Below, piece after piece: positions 39,373 through 48,620 of a stretch of 64,000 bases of DNA. Every line of letters begins with the position of its first letter. The first letter of the stretch is position 1. Source of the stretch: Microbulbifer sediminum. Lineage in GTDB: Bacteria; Pseudomonadota; Gammaproteobacteria; Pseudomonadales; Cellvibrionaceae. A model generated the notes under the pieces. That model worked only from the letters and a program-made list of their open reading frames with translations, had not been told where the DNA came from and did no database searches. The stretch spans positions 186,001 through 250,000 of the forward strand of contig NZ_JAJSAP010000001.1 in the NCBI RefSeq assembly GCF_021729035.1, in the 5' to 3' direction. The translations under genes were made by a program, and so were the position numbers.

Positions 39373-41355
39373 CTATTCAGCCGGAGGTTCACTCTCACCC
39401 GATTCGGGCTCCAGGGGCGGTCGCTCACGCACCACCCGCAACAGGGGTTCGTCAGAACGGAAAATCAGCCCGTGGATTTCGGTTGCAGTCTGGGCCTGCA
39501 GCAACAGCTGCAGGAACTGGACGATTTCGGCGGATATTTCCTGCCCCGGCACCAGCACCGGAATTCCGGGCGGGTAAGGCACTATTTCGTCAGCACTGGT
39601 ACGTCCGACAAGGCGTCGCTCGGCCTGGATACCGTTATCCATCAGCGGCAACTCCTCGGCGTCGGAGAAATAGGCATCCGCGGGCAGGCAGGTCAGTCGG
39701 GTGAATTCCGGCAGGCGCCGGGGGCTGCCGATGTGTGGACGGCGGCGCTGGTGCTGCGCCAGCTGCTTGAAAGCATGAATCAGTCGCAGCAGCTTGCTCT
39801 CGGTGCTGCCCAGCGTCACCAGCACGCTCACCGTGTTGTAGGTGGTTTTCTCCACCTGGATACCGTACTGGTCGAAAAGCCGGATCTGCATTTCCTTGCC
39901 CGAATAGCCACTGGCGGAAATATCGATAGTCACCTTGGTCGGGTCCAGCCGGATGTTGTCACCTGCCAACGGCGCGGGAATCAGGTCATCGAGGTCCAGG
40001 GCGCGGAAGACACCGGTTTCATCCAGGGCCCGGCGCAGCTTGTCCACCATCAGCATGCAGCGTCGCAGGCAGCTGTAGCCTTCCATTGCCATCTGCTTGC
40101 GGGCCACATCGAGGCTGGCAATCATCGCATACTGGGGGCTGGTGGAGGCATGCATGTTAAGGTTTTCCCGGAACCGGAACTCGTCGAAATCCGGGTCTTG
40201 CACATGGATCATGCTGGCCTGGGAAAAGGCCGACAGCATTTTGTGGGTGCTCTGGGTGACATAGTCAGCGCCACACTCAAGTGCGGTGGGACGCAGCTCC
40301 GGGTGAAAGTAGCCGTGGGCAAACCAGGCTTCATCCACCAGTACTTTCACTCCCTGGCGATGGGCATGTTCGATGATGGGCTGCAGGTCGTAGCGAAGTC
40401 CATCGTAGGTACAGGAGGTCACTACCAGCAGCCGGGCATCGCCATGCTCCTCCAGTGCCCATTCCAGGTCCGCGCGACGCACCGGTCCGTAAATACCGTA
40501 CTGTGGGTGCAGGGTGGACTTCAGGTACACCGGTTCACAGCGGTTCATCACGATGGCGTGATGCACAGACTTGTGACAGGCCTGGTCGACGATAATCTTG
40601 CCCCCACCGCCCAGGACCTGCTGGATCACTACCTTGTTGGCCGTTGAAGTGCCGTTGGTCAGGAAGAACGTGTGTTCGGCGCCGAATGTCTTGGCGGCCA
40701 GGTCCTGTGCCTCCTGGATGACCGAGTGGGGCTCCAGCAGGCTGTCCAGCACCTGTACCGACACCGACAGGTCCGTATTGAAGATATGCTCCCCCATAAA
40801 GCGGTAAAAATCACTGACCCAGGGACTGTTACGCAGGCTGTCACCGCCGGAGTGGCCCGGCGTATGCCACGCATCACGGGCACTGAAGACATAGGCCTTG
40901 AGGGTATCGGCAAAGGGAGTGGAGGCACGGCGGGCGATAAAGGCCTGCACCAGCCGGAACATCTGGTTGAAGTTGCCCTCACGCCGGTCGAATAACTCGT
41001 CAAAGCGCTGGCGGGCAGAAACTGACAGGGAGCAATCCTGTGCGACCAGGAAGATGTCCAGCTGCGCCCGGAACCCGTGCAGCCGGTCCACCAGCTGCTC
41101 TGCCGAAGCCAGGCCGGCAGGTTCTATCCCGGCATCGACAATCAGGGCCTGCAGGTGGGTCTCTTCGCGCATCATCCGGTCGACCCCGGGCAGCGGCACT
41201 GACTCGAAGCGCAGCCCGAAGGGGTTCTCATGCTGGGCGGCGGTTATATTCAGTGCCTCAACCCAGTCCCCCGCCAGCTGCGAGTCCGGGCTGATCAGCA
41301 CGACCCTGCACTCCAGTGGCTGGCGGCGTTCAGTCAGATTGCCCAGGTCAGGCAT
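39373..41355 (-). CDS. Orn/Lys/Arg decarboxylase family PLP enzyme
   Basis: A 660-residue member of the aspartate-aminotransferase-fold basic amino acid decarboxylases. The N-terminal 130 residues look like a response-regulator-type wing domain. The catalytic core has AWHTPGHSGGDSL, HTFFLTNGTSTANK, VLVDEAWFAHG (341) and the Schiff-base Lys372 in STHKMLSAFSQ. The C-terminal domain has DPTKVTIDISASGYSG. Such enzymes make putrescine, cadaverine or agmatine; ornithine or lysine are the likeliest substrates, but the choice is not visible. No transporter gene is adjacent, so acid-resistance antiport is not indicated. Confidence 0.9.
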   Translation of the reverse strand: MPDLGNLTERRQPLECRVVLISPDSQLAGDWVEALNITAAQHENPFGLRFESVPLPGVDRMMREETHLQALIVDAGIEPAGLASAEQLVDRLHGFRAQLDIFLVAQDCSLSVSARQRFDELFDRREGNFNQMFRLVQAFIARRASTPFADTLKAYVFSARDAWHTPGHSGGDSLRNSPWVSDFYRFMGEHIFNTDLSVSVQVLDSLLEPHSVIQEAQDLAAKTFGAEHTFFLTNGTSTANKVVIQQVLGGGGKIIVDQACHKSVHHAIVMNRCEPVYLKSTLHPQYGIYGPVRRADLEWALEEHGDARLLVVTSCTYDGLRYDLQPIIEHAHRQGVKVLVDEAWFAHGYFHPELRPTALECGADYVTQSTHKMLSAFSQASMIHVQDPDFDEFRFRENLNMHASTSPQYAMIASLDVARKQMAMEGYSCLRRCMLMVDKLRRALDETGVFRALDLDDLIPAPLAGDNIRLDPTKVTIDISASGYSGKEMQIRLFDQYGIQVEKTTYNTVSVLVTLGSTESKLLRLIHAFKQLAQHQRRRPHIGSPRRLPEFTRLTCLPADAYFSDAEELPLMDNGIQAERRLVGRTSADEIVPYPPGIPVLVPGQEISAEIVQFLQLLLQAQTATEIHGLIFRSDEPLLRVVRERPPLEPESGESEPPAE

Positions 41356-41527
41356 ACTCGCGGTCCAATAGGGTAACTCACCCCATCAGCATAGCCCCTG
41401 AAGCGCTGCCCGGATGTCGCTCACGGACTTAACTTACTGATTTTTCAGGGCTTCAGTACGAGCGAAGGGGTATGCAAAGGAACCAGGTGAAAGTCGCGTC
41501 AGCCCCGGGGGGCCAGCAATTGGGGGG

Positions 41528-41932
41528 TCAGAACTTGTCGCTGCGCACCCGACCATCGAAGGCCAGGCACTCCTGTACGCGCTGCCGCTGCACCGGTGAA
41601 AGCTGATCCACGGCAAAATAGGCCAGCTCGGAATGTTCGTCAGAAAGGGCTATGGCGCCGTGATCCGCAAAGTGAGCGCGGAAGATAAAGACATGGGAGC
41701 GATATACCCGGTGGTAATACACGCCGCTCAGGTAGTCGATCCGGACCTCCCGCCCAAGTTCCTCCCGGCATTCCCGCAACAGCGCTTCATGGATCGTTTC
41801 GCCCGGATCCAATGCCCCACCGGGCAGGCCCCAGTTGCGATCGGCGTAGGTTGCCCTGAGCTGCAGTACCTCACCCAGTTCATTGGTAATGACGGCGTGG
41901 GCACTGAGACGATAGGTGTCTTCAAATCCCAT
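41528..41932 (-). CDS. NUDIX hydrolase
   Basis: A 134-residue pyrophosphohydrolase. The NUDIX box is complete: GALDPGE (Gly39-Glu45), then REcREELG, matching G-x5-E-x7-REUxEExGU. The preceding WGLPGG is also conserved. The start ATG 41932 has AGAGGAGC upstream. The substrate (nucleotide sugar, coenzyme or similar) cannot be told. It lies downstream of the two phospholipase genes, with a 100-base gap carrying a GC hairpin. Confidence 0.9.
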   Translation of the reverse strand: MGFEDTYRLSAHAVITNELGEVLQLRATYADRNWGLPGGALDPGETIHEALLRECREELGREVRIDYLSGVYYHRVYRSHVFIFRAHFADHGAIALSDEHSELAYFAVDQLSPVQRQRVQECLAFDGRVRSDKF

Positions 41933-41962
41933 GCTCGCTCCTCTTGCTTGTACCCTGCCGGT

Positions 41963-41982
41963 GGGCCCGGGTATCCGGGCCC
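41963..41982 (-). terminator. GC hairpin between pldA and the NUDIX gene
   Basis: GGGCCCGG and CCGGGCCC form a perfect 8-base stem with a GTAT loop, 50 bases after the pldA stop. No T-run follows on either strand. Confidence 0.4.
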
Positions 41983-42032
41983 CCCCAGTATCCGTCAAAA
42001 GCCTCCCTGTTGCCACGCCCCGGGGCTGCCCG

Positions 42033-43220
42033 TTACTGCGTGCCCCGGGCCAGCTCAAACCCTATGCCGAGCGTATTCACCGATTCGTCGTAATCGATCA
42101 GGCTTTCCCCATAACCAGTAAAATACTTGACGAATCCCCGTACCCGGCTGCCCAGCGGAAAACCCCAGCGCAACTCAAAAGCACCCCGGTTATCCGAACG
42201 CAGGTTGTTGCGCAACATCACGGACACACTGTGGCCGCCACTCCCGCTATAGGTCCCCGCCAGTTCAAAGTGGCCCAGGTAGGCCTCGATATCCGGGTTG
42301 TCATCGTCATCCCGATCCTCCGGAATACGATACCAGGGCTTGAAACTGACGATGACATTGTCCCGCTCGAAGAATAAGTTCGCGTAAACCCGGTTCCAGC
42401 TGCGCGACAGGGGATCAGTGCGGCCATTGGACTGGTGGTTGAGCGCCAGCTGGTTGGCCACGTTCTGGAAACCGAACAGGGACCAGTCGTTGAGCCAGGT
42501 CACGATCAGCTCGGGCTCGTGATTGGTCTCACGAAAGGGAGAGGAAACATCTGAATTATACGCCTGCCAGAAACTCTTGTTGGTATAGGCCAGGCTCATG
42601 AAAGAGGCCTTGCCCAGGAAGCCTCGCCAGACAGGAACCTGGACCGAGAGCTGGAACTGCACTTCAATTTCATCCAGGTCGATAGCCACGCCTTCGACCG
42701 GGAATTCCTCCAGCCCCGCCTCATTCGGCGCAGGGTTATAGACGACCGGCAGCAGATAGTTGACCTTGTGGGAGGCCAGGGTAAAAGGGTTATTGGCAGC
42801 ATCGCGAATCGCCTGGGCCGCCTTACTGGACTCTGGCGCCACAGTGGTTTCTGTCTCTCCCGGCGGGGGTTCAGCTACGGTGCCAAACACAGGCTGCGGC
42901 TCCCGCTCCTCCGGAGCTTCCCGCGCCCGGGTGGCACAGAAACGGCGCATTTCCTCCAGCGTAATACTCGCGGGTGCCACCAGCAGCTGCTCCCGCAGAC
43001 ACGCCTGTTCACGCTCCTCAATGGTCAGCTCTTCGGAAAACACACTGTCGGCACCGGCGTTTTCCGTATTGGCACCCATAGTCTCAGCGCCGCCGGCCGC
43101 CCTGTTATCATCCGGTAGTCGCCCCGGTTCCATGACTCCCTCCTGCTGCGCTGTCGCGGGTACCGCGCCCAGTAGCAAAAGAATCGTCGCCAGACCCAGC
43201 GAAAATCGACTCTCCGACAA
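42033..43220 (-). CDS. pldA: Outer-membrane phospholipase A (OMPLA), first paralogue
   Basis: A 395-residue outer-membrane phospholipase that hydrolyses phospholipids that reach the outer leaflet. The signal peptide ends near PATA (24). An N-terminal extension of about 120 residues, acidic with two Cys, precedes the barrel. The catalytic NHQSNGR motif has His262 and Ser264, followed by SRSWNRVYAN with the catalytic-triad Asn. It ends in strands like GRVRGFVKYFTGYGESLIDY. A related gene lies 206 bases upstream on the same strand, so these are tandem duplicates. Confidence 0.9.
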   Translation of the reverse strand: MSESRFSLGLATILLLLGAVPATAQQEGVMEPGRLPDDNRAAGGAETMGANTENAGADSVFSEELTIEEREQACLREQLLVAPASITLEEMRRFCATRAREAPEEREPQPVFGTVAEPPPGETETTVAPESSKAAQAIRDAANNPFTLASHKVNYLLPVVYNPAPNEAGLEEFPVEGVAIDLDEIEVQFQLSVQVPVWRGFLGKASFMSLAYTNKSFWQAYNSDVSSPFRETNHEPELIVTWLNDWSLFGFQNVANQLALNHQSNGRTDPLSRSWNRVYANLFFERDNVIVSFKPWYRIPEDRDDDDNPDIEAYLGHFELAGTYSGSGGHSVSVMLRNNLRSDNRGAFELRWGFPLGSRVRGFVKYFTGYGESLIDYDESVNTLGIGFELARGTQ

Positions 43221-43426
43221 GTTCCCCTCCCGTAATCAAAGCCGGCAACCGCCGCTAAACTGCTGTCGGCATGATACACGTGTTCGCCGCCGGGAAAACA
43301 ATAACCGCCGCAAGCTGGCTCGTTTGGTGTATTGCGTTGCACACGGGGTAACAGCCTACTCCCGGTGGCCCGGCCCCCTTTCGCCAAGGCCCAGACATGA
43401 CATCGAAATCCTTTTAATTATCGAGC

Positions 43427-44431
43427 CTAGAGCCCCCGCGCCAGCTCAATTCCGACCCCCAGGGACTCCTGCATCCGGCTGTAATCCACCAGGGTCTCAC
43501 CGTAACCGTTGAAGTAGCGGACAAAACCGTTCAAACGGCCGCCAATTGGGAAACTCCAGCGCAGCTCTACAGAACCTCGATTCTCGGAGCGGAGGTTATT
43601 GCGCACGACAAATGACGCACTGTGGCTGCCCGCACGGTAGCCACCGTGCAGCTGGAAATGCCCGAGGTAGAACTCGATATCGGGATTGCCATAACCGGGT
43701 TCTGGCAGGCGGTACCAGGGCTGGAAGTTGAGAAAGAAGTCGCCGCGTTCGAACATGAAGTTTGCATACACCCGGTTCCAGCCCCGGGAGAACTCATCGC
43801 CACGACCATTGGACTGGTGGCTGGCGCCCACCTGACTGGCCACACAGCGAACTCCGAGAAGTTTCCAGTCGCTGAGCCAGGTCACGATCACCTCAGGCTC
43901 ATGGCTCACCTCCCGGAAGGGTCCCGAGCTGCTATAAGCCTGCCAGAAGCTGCGATTGGTATAAGCCAGGCTGACAAAGGAGGACTCCCCGAGGAATCCG
44001 CCCCATACCGGCACCTGCACGGACAACTGGAATTGCACTTCCAGGTCCCGGTATGCCTGCCCGCGCGGACCGGCTTGCTCGCTGAGAGCCTCGTTGTAAG
44101 AGGCCGGCAGGACGTAATTCACCTTATGCGAGGCGAGAGAAAACCGGTTGCGTGCGGCCTCCCGAACCGCCTCTACCCTGTCGCTCGCATGGGGGCGTAT
44201 GGGTCCCTCGGTAGCGACAGGCAATTCCCGCTGGCCCGGCCCCGGGCGAGGCGGTGTGACGTCTTCGGCACACTGCCCCTGCTCCCCGGAATCCATCCCC
44301 CCGGGGCTGGCGACGGAGGGAATACAGTCCTCACGCACAGCGCGGGACTCCTGCCCGGAAGCAAATGGCACTGCGAGACAAAACAGAATTATGAGGCAGG
44401 CTGCCCGCGAATCCCTGGGGGCATACGACAC
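43427..44431 (-). CDS. Outer-membrane phospholipase A, second paralogue (GTG start)
   Basis: A 334-residue OMPLA-like protein. The signal peptide ends near PFASG. The catalytic motif is SHQSNGR (His205, Ser207), with SRGWNRVYANF giving the Asn. It shares long blocks with the downstream copy (VQFQLSVQVPVW, GFLG, SFVSLAYTN, FWQAY, HEPE, IVTWL) but has a shorter, different N-terminal extension. The start is GTG 44431, with GGGAG 9 bases before; no in-frame ATG is available. It lies between the unknown 44509-45231 gene and pldA. Confidence 0.85.
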   Translation of the reverse strand: MSYAPRDSRAACLIILFCLAVPFASGQESRAVREDCIPSVASPGGMDSGEQGQCAEDVTPPRPGPGQRELPVATEGPIRPHASDRVEAVREAARNRFSLASHKVNYVLPASYNEALSEQAGPRGQAYRDLEVQFQLSVQVPVWGGFLGESSFVSLAYTNRSFWQAYSSSGPFREVSHEPEVIVTWLSDWKLLGVRCVASQVGASHQSNGRGDEFSRGWNRVYANFMFERGDFFLNFQPWYRLPEPGYGNPDIEFYLGHFQLHGGYRAGSHSASFVVRNNLRSENRGSVELRWSFPIGGRLNGFVRYFNGYGETLVDYSRMQESLGVGIELARGL

Positions 44432-44508
44432 GGCTTTTACTCCCTGTTAAAGCCCGGACACCCTCCGAATAATAGACCTGGTACGTTCGAACCGCTTGGA
44501 AGTGACGA

Positions 44509-45231
44509 TCACACCAGCGCGCCGAACGCACCGGACCACTCCAGGTCCCGTAGCCTGACCTGCCACAAGCGGCCCGTGCTGGAAGGCCAGTCATATCCGA
44601 CCAGGAGTCCCCGCTTGTCGACGTAACAATGCGCGTCGCGCTCCGCTTCGTCGCCCTGGTAGATATAGCCGACAACATCAGGGCCCAGCTCATGGGTACC
44701 CTGGTTGGCGCCGACACTGGACATAAGCCGCGCTGTCCTGTGACTGACGCGGGGCGCGAGCAGCTTACCCCGCTGCGAGGGATCAACGATATCGGGGGAA
44801 ACCACTTCCAGTCCCCGCTCGGACTGCTGCAGTTTCAGCAGTAGCGGGCCCATGAAGATTCGCATAAGGGGAAACAGCAGCCGTGCGCAGCCACTGAGCC
44901 GCGCCTCCTGCGGGCCATTGGGACCGGTCCATTGCGCTTCGATATCGTCACCGAGCACCGGGTCGCCACCACTCTTCCCCAGCAAACGGTAGTGGGCGGT
45001 GACCTCGTCCACCTCGTCGTGCCAGCTCAGCTGGCACTCGGTCACCAGGCCCCGGTCCAGCACTGCACCAACCTCCAGCCCGAAGCGCTCGGATCCCACC
45101 AGGCGCTGGCTAATCAGAACCTGGCGCCCTTCCTCATCCTCACCCAGCTGCCAGTAATCCCGCACCGGCATCTCACGGCCGTCGCAGCTGTAGTAATAGC
45201 GTCCCTGCGCCAGGTTTGATTTCAATCGCAT
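44509..45231 (-). CDS. Protein of unknown function downstream of iucD
   Basis: A 240-residue cytoplasmic protein without signal or clear membrane helix, although RLLFPLMRIFMGPLLLKL (about 132-149) is a hydrophobic patch. GGAGG lies 7 bases before ATG 45231. The N-terminal part is beta-rich with repeated charged turns (YYYSCDGREMPVRDYW; RFGLEVGAVLDRGLV). The C-terminal YIYQGDEAERDAHCYVDKRG looks like a strand-loop. I do not recognise a family. It is separated from the iucD stop by 242 bases and is followed by the OMPLA genes, so it is not clearly part of the siderophore operon. Confidence 0.7.
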   Translation of the reverse strand: MRLKSNLAQGRYYYSCDGREMPVRDYWQLGEDEEGRQVLISQRLVGSERFGLEVGAVLDRGLVTECQLSWHDEVDEVTAHYRLLGKSGGDPVLGDDIEAQWTGPNGPQEARLSGCARLLFPLMRIFMGPLLLKLQQSERGLEVVSPDIVDPSQRGKLLAPRVSHRTARLMSSVGANQGTHELGPDVVGYIYQGDEAERDAHCYVDKRGLLVGYDWPSSTGRLWQVRLRDLEWSGAFGALV

Positions 45232-45473
45232 TGTTAACCTCCTCCATGCCCTGTGATCACAACCCTGTGAATACACCGGACTCATGCAAAAAAAAGTATT
45301 GCACATGGGGAGAGAAAAGCGCCGCGATTGGCGCGACAGGGGACCCAGAGTAGTATTTGCGCCAGCTTGGTGCAGCCCGCTCATCATGCGTATTGCGATT
45401 ACAAAGCTGGCGATCGACAGGATCCGGATTCGGCAATAGAACCACGGACGCAGCTGGCCGGGATAAACTTTTT

Positions 45474-46784
45474 CTAGGCCACGGCAGAAACCATCTCCTC
45501 CCGCGTCGACCACTGCAGGATTCCCCCTGCCTGCCCGGTATCGTAAATCCGCCGATTCATCAGGTCATTGATGACCCGCGCAGCGCGCCACGCGGCGAGA
45601 CTGAGTTGTGGCTCGGCGATCCCATGTGTGTAACGGCCGCTGCCGAGCACATAGACCTGGCGCTCGCCAGCATCCTGCAGGTCCGCGGCAAAATCAGCAC
45701 TCAGGACCAGACGTCCCCGCCCGTCCATCGCGAAACGGTCTCGCAGGGTCGACAGACAATCCGGCAACATTTCCCTCAAGCCGGTGCAGAGGATAATCAG
45801 GTCCGCACGGCAGCTCTCCAATTCTCCGGCGTGGGAATTGAACATGCCCAGCTCGTAACTACCTGTGCGGGAGATATCGCGCAACTCACGCCCCGGCAGT
45901 AACACAATTCGGTCACCCTCCCCGTCCAGGTGCACCAGCTGGTAAAAACGCTGGTAAAGTGCCTTCAGGGTCGTGGTAGAGATCCCGTCAGATGCCAGCT
46001 TCTGTGCCTCGACAAGGCCCTCCCGTCGCAGCGCCGGCAGGCGGTGGAAAACATGCACGTAATCGGGGGTGAACCAGGCGTTGGTGAAGGGCGATTCATC
46101 GAGGGGGAGAAAGTTCTGGCGCCGGGAAACCCACTGGACCTGCTGCGGCTTGCCCCAGTGGCCATCGAGCAGGTTGAGCACCAGCTCCGCTCCGGTCTGG
46201 CCTCCACCCACAACAGCCACCCGTCGGCCCTCGACTTTCGGTTGACGCAAGCCTGTCTCCAGCGCGTGGAAACAATGGTCCGAGAGCAGGGGGCGGGCGC
46301 AATCAGGCACATAGGCCTCCTTGCCCGCCGCAATACAGAGGTTGCGCGTGGGCACTGTCTTTCGCGCCCCGGAAACCTCGAGCTCCAGCTCAAAGAAATC
46401 TCCCCGGTCGCGCACTTCCTGTACGTCGGAGCCCATTTGCAGCCGGTTCGAGTCGACCAGTTGTCCGGCAACCCATCCCAGGTAATCGGCAAACTCCCGC
46501 CGGCCTACAGCCTTCTGGTCAGCATTGAGGAAATCATAGAATCGCCGCCTTGCGACCAGGTAGGCGAGAAAACTGTGAGGATTGGTAGGATCCACTGGTG
46601 TCACAAGGTCTTTCAGGAACGATGTCTGCAGTTCCGCTCCGGGCAGCATCAAACCCGGATGCCAGGAGTGACTGGGCTTGCGGTCGAAAAAGCAGTAAGC
46701 GAGGGGTTGCCGGTGCAACAGTGCCGCCACAGCCAGGTTAAAGGGACCGGCGCCGATGCCGGCCAGGTCGAGAGGGGTGTCCAT
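45474..46784 (-). CDS. iucD: L-lysine N6-monooxygenase (aerobactin biosynthesis)
   Basis: Hydroxylates the side-chain nitrogen of lysine with FAD, NADPH and O2, the first aerobactin step. The 436-residue protein closely follows IucD: FAD motif GIGAGPFNLAVAAL (10-23), SWHPGLMLPGAELQTSFLKDLV, the NADPH motif VVGGGQTGAELVLNL, and WFTPDYVHVF. The C-terminal HGIAEPQLSLAAWRAARVIN is diagnostic for IucD. It starts 9 bases after the iucC stop and is the last gene of the iucABCD order. Confidence 0.93.
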   Translation of the reverse strand: MDTPLDLAGIGAGPFNLAVAALLHRQPLAYCFFDRKPSHSWHPGLMLPGAELQTSFLKDLVTPVDPTNPHSFLAYLVARRRFYDFLNADQKAVGRREFADYLGWVAGQLVDSNRLQMGSDVQEVRDRGDFFELELEVSGARKTVPTRNLCIAAGKEAYVPDCARPLLSDHCFHALETGLRQPKVEGRRVAVVGGGQTGAELVLNLLDGHWGKPQQVQWVSRRQNFLPLDESPFTNAWFTPDYVHVFHRLPALRREGLVEAQKLASDGISTTTLKALYQRFYQLVHLDGEGDRIVLLPGRELRDISRTGSYELGMFNSHAGELESCRADLIILCTGLREMLPDCLSTLRDRFAMDGRGRLVLSADFAADLQDAGERQVYVLGSGRYTHGIAEPQLSLAAWRAARVINDLMNRRIYDTGQAGGILQWSTREEMVSAVA

Positions 46785-46793
46785 AGTAGTGCC

Positions 46794-48620
46794 TTATTGA
46801 AGTCCGTGATCAACGTTTTCTTGTTCCACCAGCCACAGAGGATTCTGCAGGGGTGTGCCGAGTACAGGCACGGGTCTCTCATGGGTATCATCGTATCCCT
46901 GCTGCAGGCGAACACGATTGATACACACACGCTCCATGTCGGGCCGGAACAAATCGAAATGGGAAAATCGCTCCCGCATCCCGGGCCACTGTCGCCGCGC
47001 CTCTTCCTGGTAATTCCGTAATACTCCCGCCAGAAGGCGATAGAAGTCTCGTTCTGGTAGTGCAATCTCCTGCTCCAGTTGCGCCGACAGGTAGCGCAGC
47101 ACGGTGACAAAATGGCCGGTATACAGGTCGTGAAGCAGGTGTGTTGCCGGTAACCGGGCAAGTGCACGGCCAGCGCTGTCCGGCAGTGAGTCACGCTCGG
47201 GGAAGTTCCCCTCTGCCAGGCGCAGGTCGCCCTGGAAGTCTTTCAGCAGCACGCGCTTTACCACTGCATCGTTCACTATCAAGGTCAGGTTCTGCGCGTG
47301 CGCTACAAGGCCAACGCCGTAACGACAAAGCAGGTGGTAAAGCGGTATGACGACCTTTTCAAACAACTGCTGCAGCCACTGCCTTGCCTCCAGGCCGGAG
47401 GAATCGATGAGAGCCGCAACAACGGATCTGCCGTCTTCATCACATTGCAGCAGTGATGCCATCAGCAGGCTCCGCTCTCCGGCCGCGCACTTTGCCCTGG
47501 CGCTCTCGCGCCAGGTCACGCCCAGCAGCTCACGGTAGCGATAAGGTGTACCCATGACCTGTTCATGATGTGGATGAGGCAGATGGATGCCGGCGACCTC
47601 CCGCATCACCCCGGTCCCCCGGCTTGCCATTTGCGGATCGTGCTCGCACAGGCCCTGCACCCACTCTGAAAGGGCCGGCCCACATTCCATGTACCGGCCG
47701 GGGATACCGCGGTAGCAGGATGTATTGAGCACTGTCAGCGGCAGTTTGAGATGTAATGCCGACGGCCGCTGCAGGTTCGACAGGGTGCGCAGGGACACTT
47801 GCGGGAGATATTCATCGCCGAACTCACCCAGCAACCGTATATCGCCCCGGGCAATCATTGCGGCGTACTGGTGGCGGACATACCGGTGCCATTGCCAGGG
47901 ATGAACCGGCAATGGCAGGTATTCCCCCCAGCTGATGCCGAGGGAAAGACAGGTCGCGGTCAGGCGTTCTGACTCCCCATCATCAAGGCTCTGCGCCAGC
48001 AGTTCCTGCCAGTTCCAGTCGCCACTGCGGCTGTGGACTGCCAGCCGGGCCTTTACCGCCAGCCACACCGGCCGCACGGCGGCACCGGACTCGGTGCCGT
48101 AACGGGCATATTCCCAGGCTCCCCAGCCGATACGGCCTTTATTGACAATCGCCTTCGGGTGTCCATCCAGCAGGCACTGGAGTTGCTCATCCGGAAGCTG
48201 CGCCAGGGTATCTGCATCGAGGCCTCGCCGCGCCGCCAGGAGGGCCATATCCGCGGCCAGGGTGTTGGCGGTTTCATGCAGCAGGTTTCCGAGAGTGGCC
48301 GGCCGCAGCTCCAGGTCCTCGCCCGCGTCAATGAAAAACTGGGCCGCGTCGACAGCTCTCCGGCGCCCCCCAACGGTCACCCGTTCGACACTGTTGTAGT
48401 CGATATCCAGCCATCCCCAGATCGACACGCGTGCAGAAAATTCATAGCGCACTCCCGAGGAGAGCACGACACAATATCGACCCCGTCTCTGTCGCTTCGC
48501 CAGCAGTGCCTGTTCATAGCAGAGCTCTCCCAGGGACTTGGCAGTGAGGGCGCTATTTGCGCGATCCCAGTCATTCTCTACCAGCCGTGCCGGCACAAGT
48601 TTCGTGTCAGCTTCAGTCAC
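46794..48620 (-). CDS. iucC: Aerobactin synthase, IucC-type NIS synthetase (GTG start)
   Basis: A 608-residue NRPS-independent siderophore synthetase that would join the second N6-acetyl-N6-hydroxylysine to the citrate half-product. Typical IucA/IucC motifs are GHPKAIVNKGRIGWG, LPVHPWQWHRYV, and LKLPLTVLNTSCYRGIPGRY. The C-terminal FhuF-like part has GLVAHAQNLTLIVNDAVVKRVLLKDFQGDLRL. I choose GTG 48620, with GGAGG 9 bases upstream; it overlaps the iucB stop by eight bases. Position between iucB and iucD makes it the IucC copy. Confidence 0.9.
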   Translation of the reverse strand: MTEADTKLVPARLVENDWDRANSALTAKSLGELCYEQALLAKRQRRGRYCVVLSSGVRYEFSARVSIWGWLDIDYNSVERVTVGGRRRAVDAAQFFIDAGEDLELRPATLGNLLHETANTLAADMALLAARRGLDADTLAQLPDEQLQCLLDGHPKAIVNKGRIGWGAWEYARYGTESGAAVRPVWLAVKARLAVHSRSGDWNWQELLAQSLDDGESERLTATCLSLGISWGEYLPLPVHPWQWHRYVRHQYAAMIARGDIRLLGEFGDEYLPQVSLRTLSNLQRPSALHLKLPLTVLNTSCYRGIPGRYMECGPALSEWVQGLCEHDPQMASRGTGVMREVAGIHLPHPHHEQVMGTPYRYRELLGVTWRESARAKCAAGERSLLMASLLQCDEDGRSVVAALIDSSGLEARQWLQQLFEKVVIPLYHLLCRYGVGLVAHAQNLTLIVNDAVVKRVLLKDFQGDLRLAEGNFPERDSLPDSAGRALARLPATHLLHDLYTGHFVTVLRYLSAQLEQEIALPERDFYRLLAGVLRNYQEEARRQWPGMRERFSHFDLFRPDMERVCINRVRLQQGYDDTHERPVPVLGTPLQNPLWLVEQENVDHGLQ

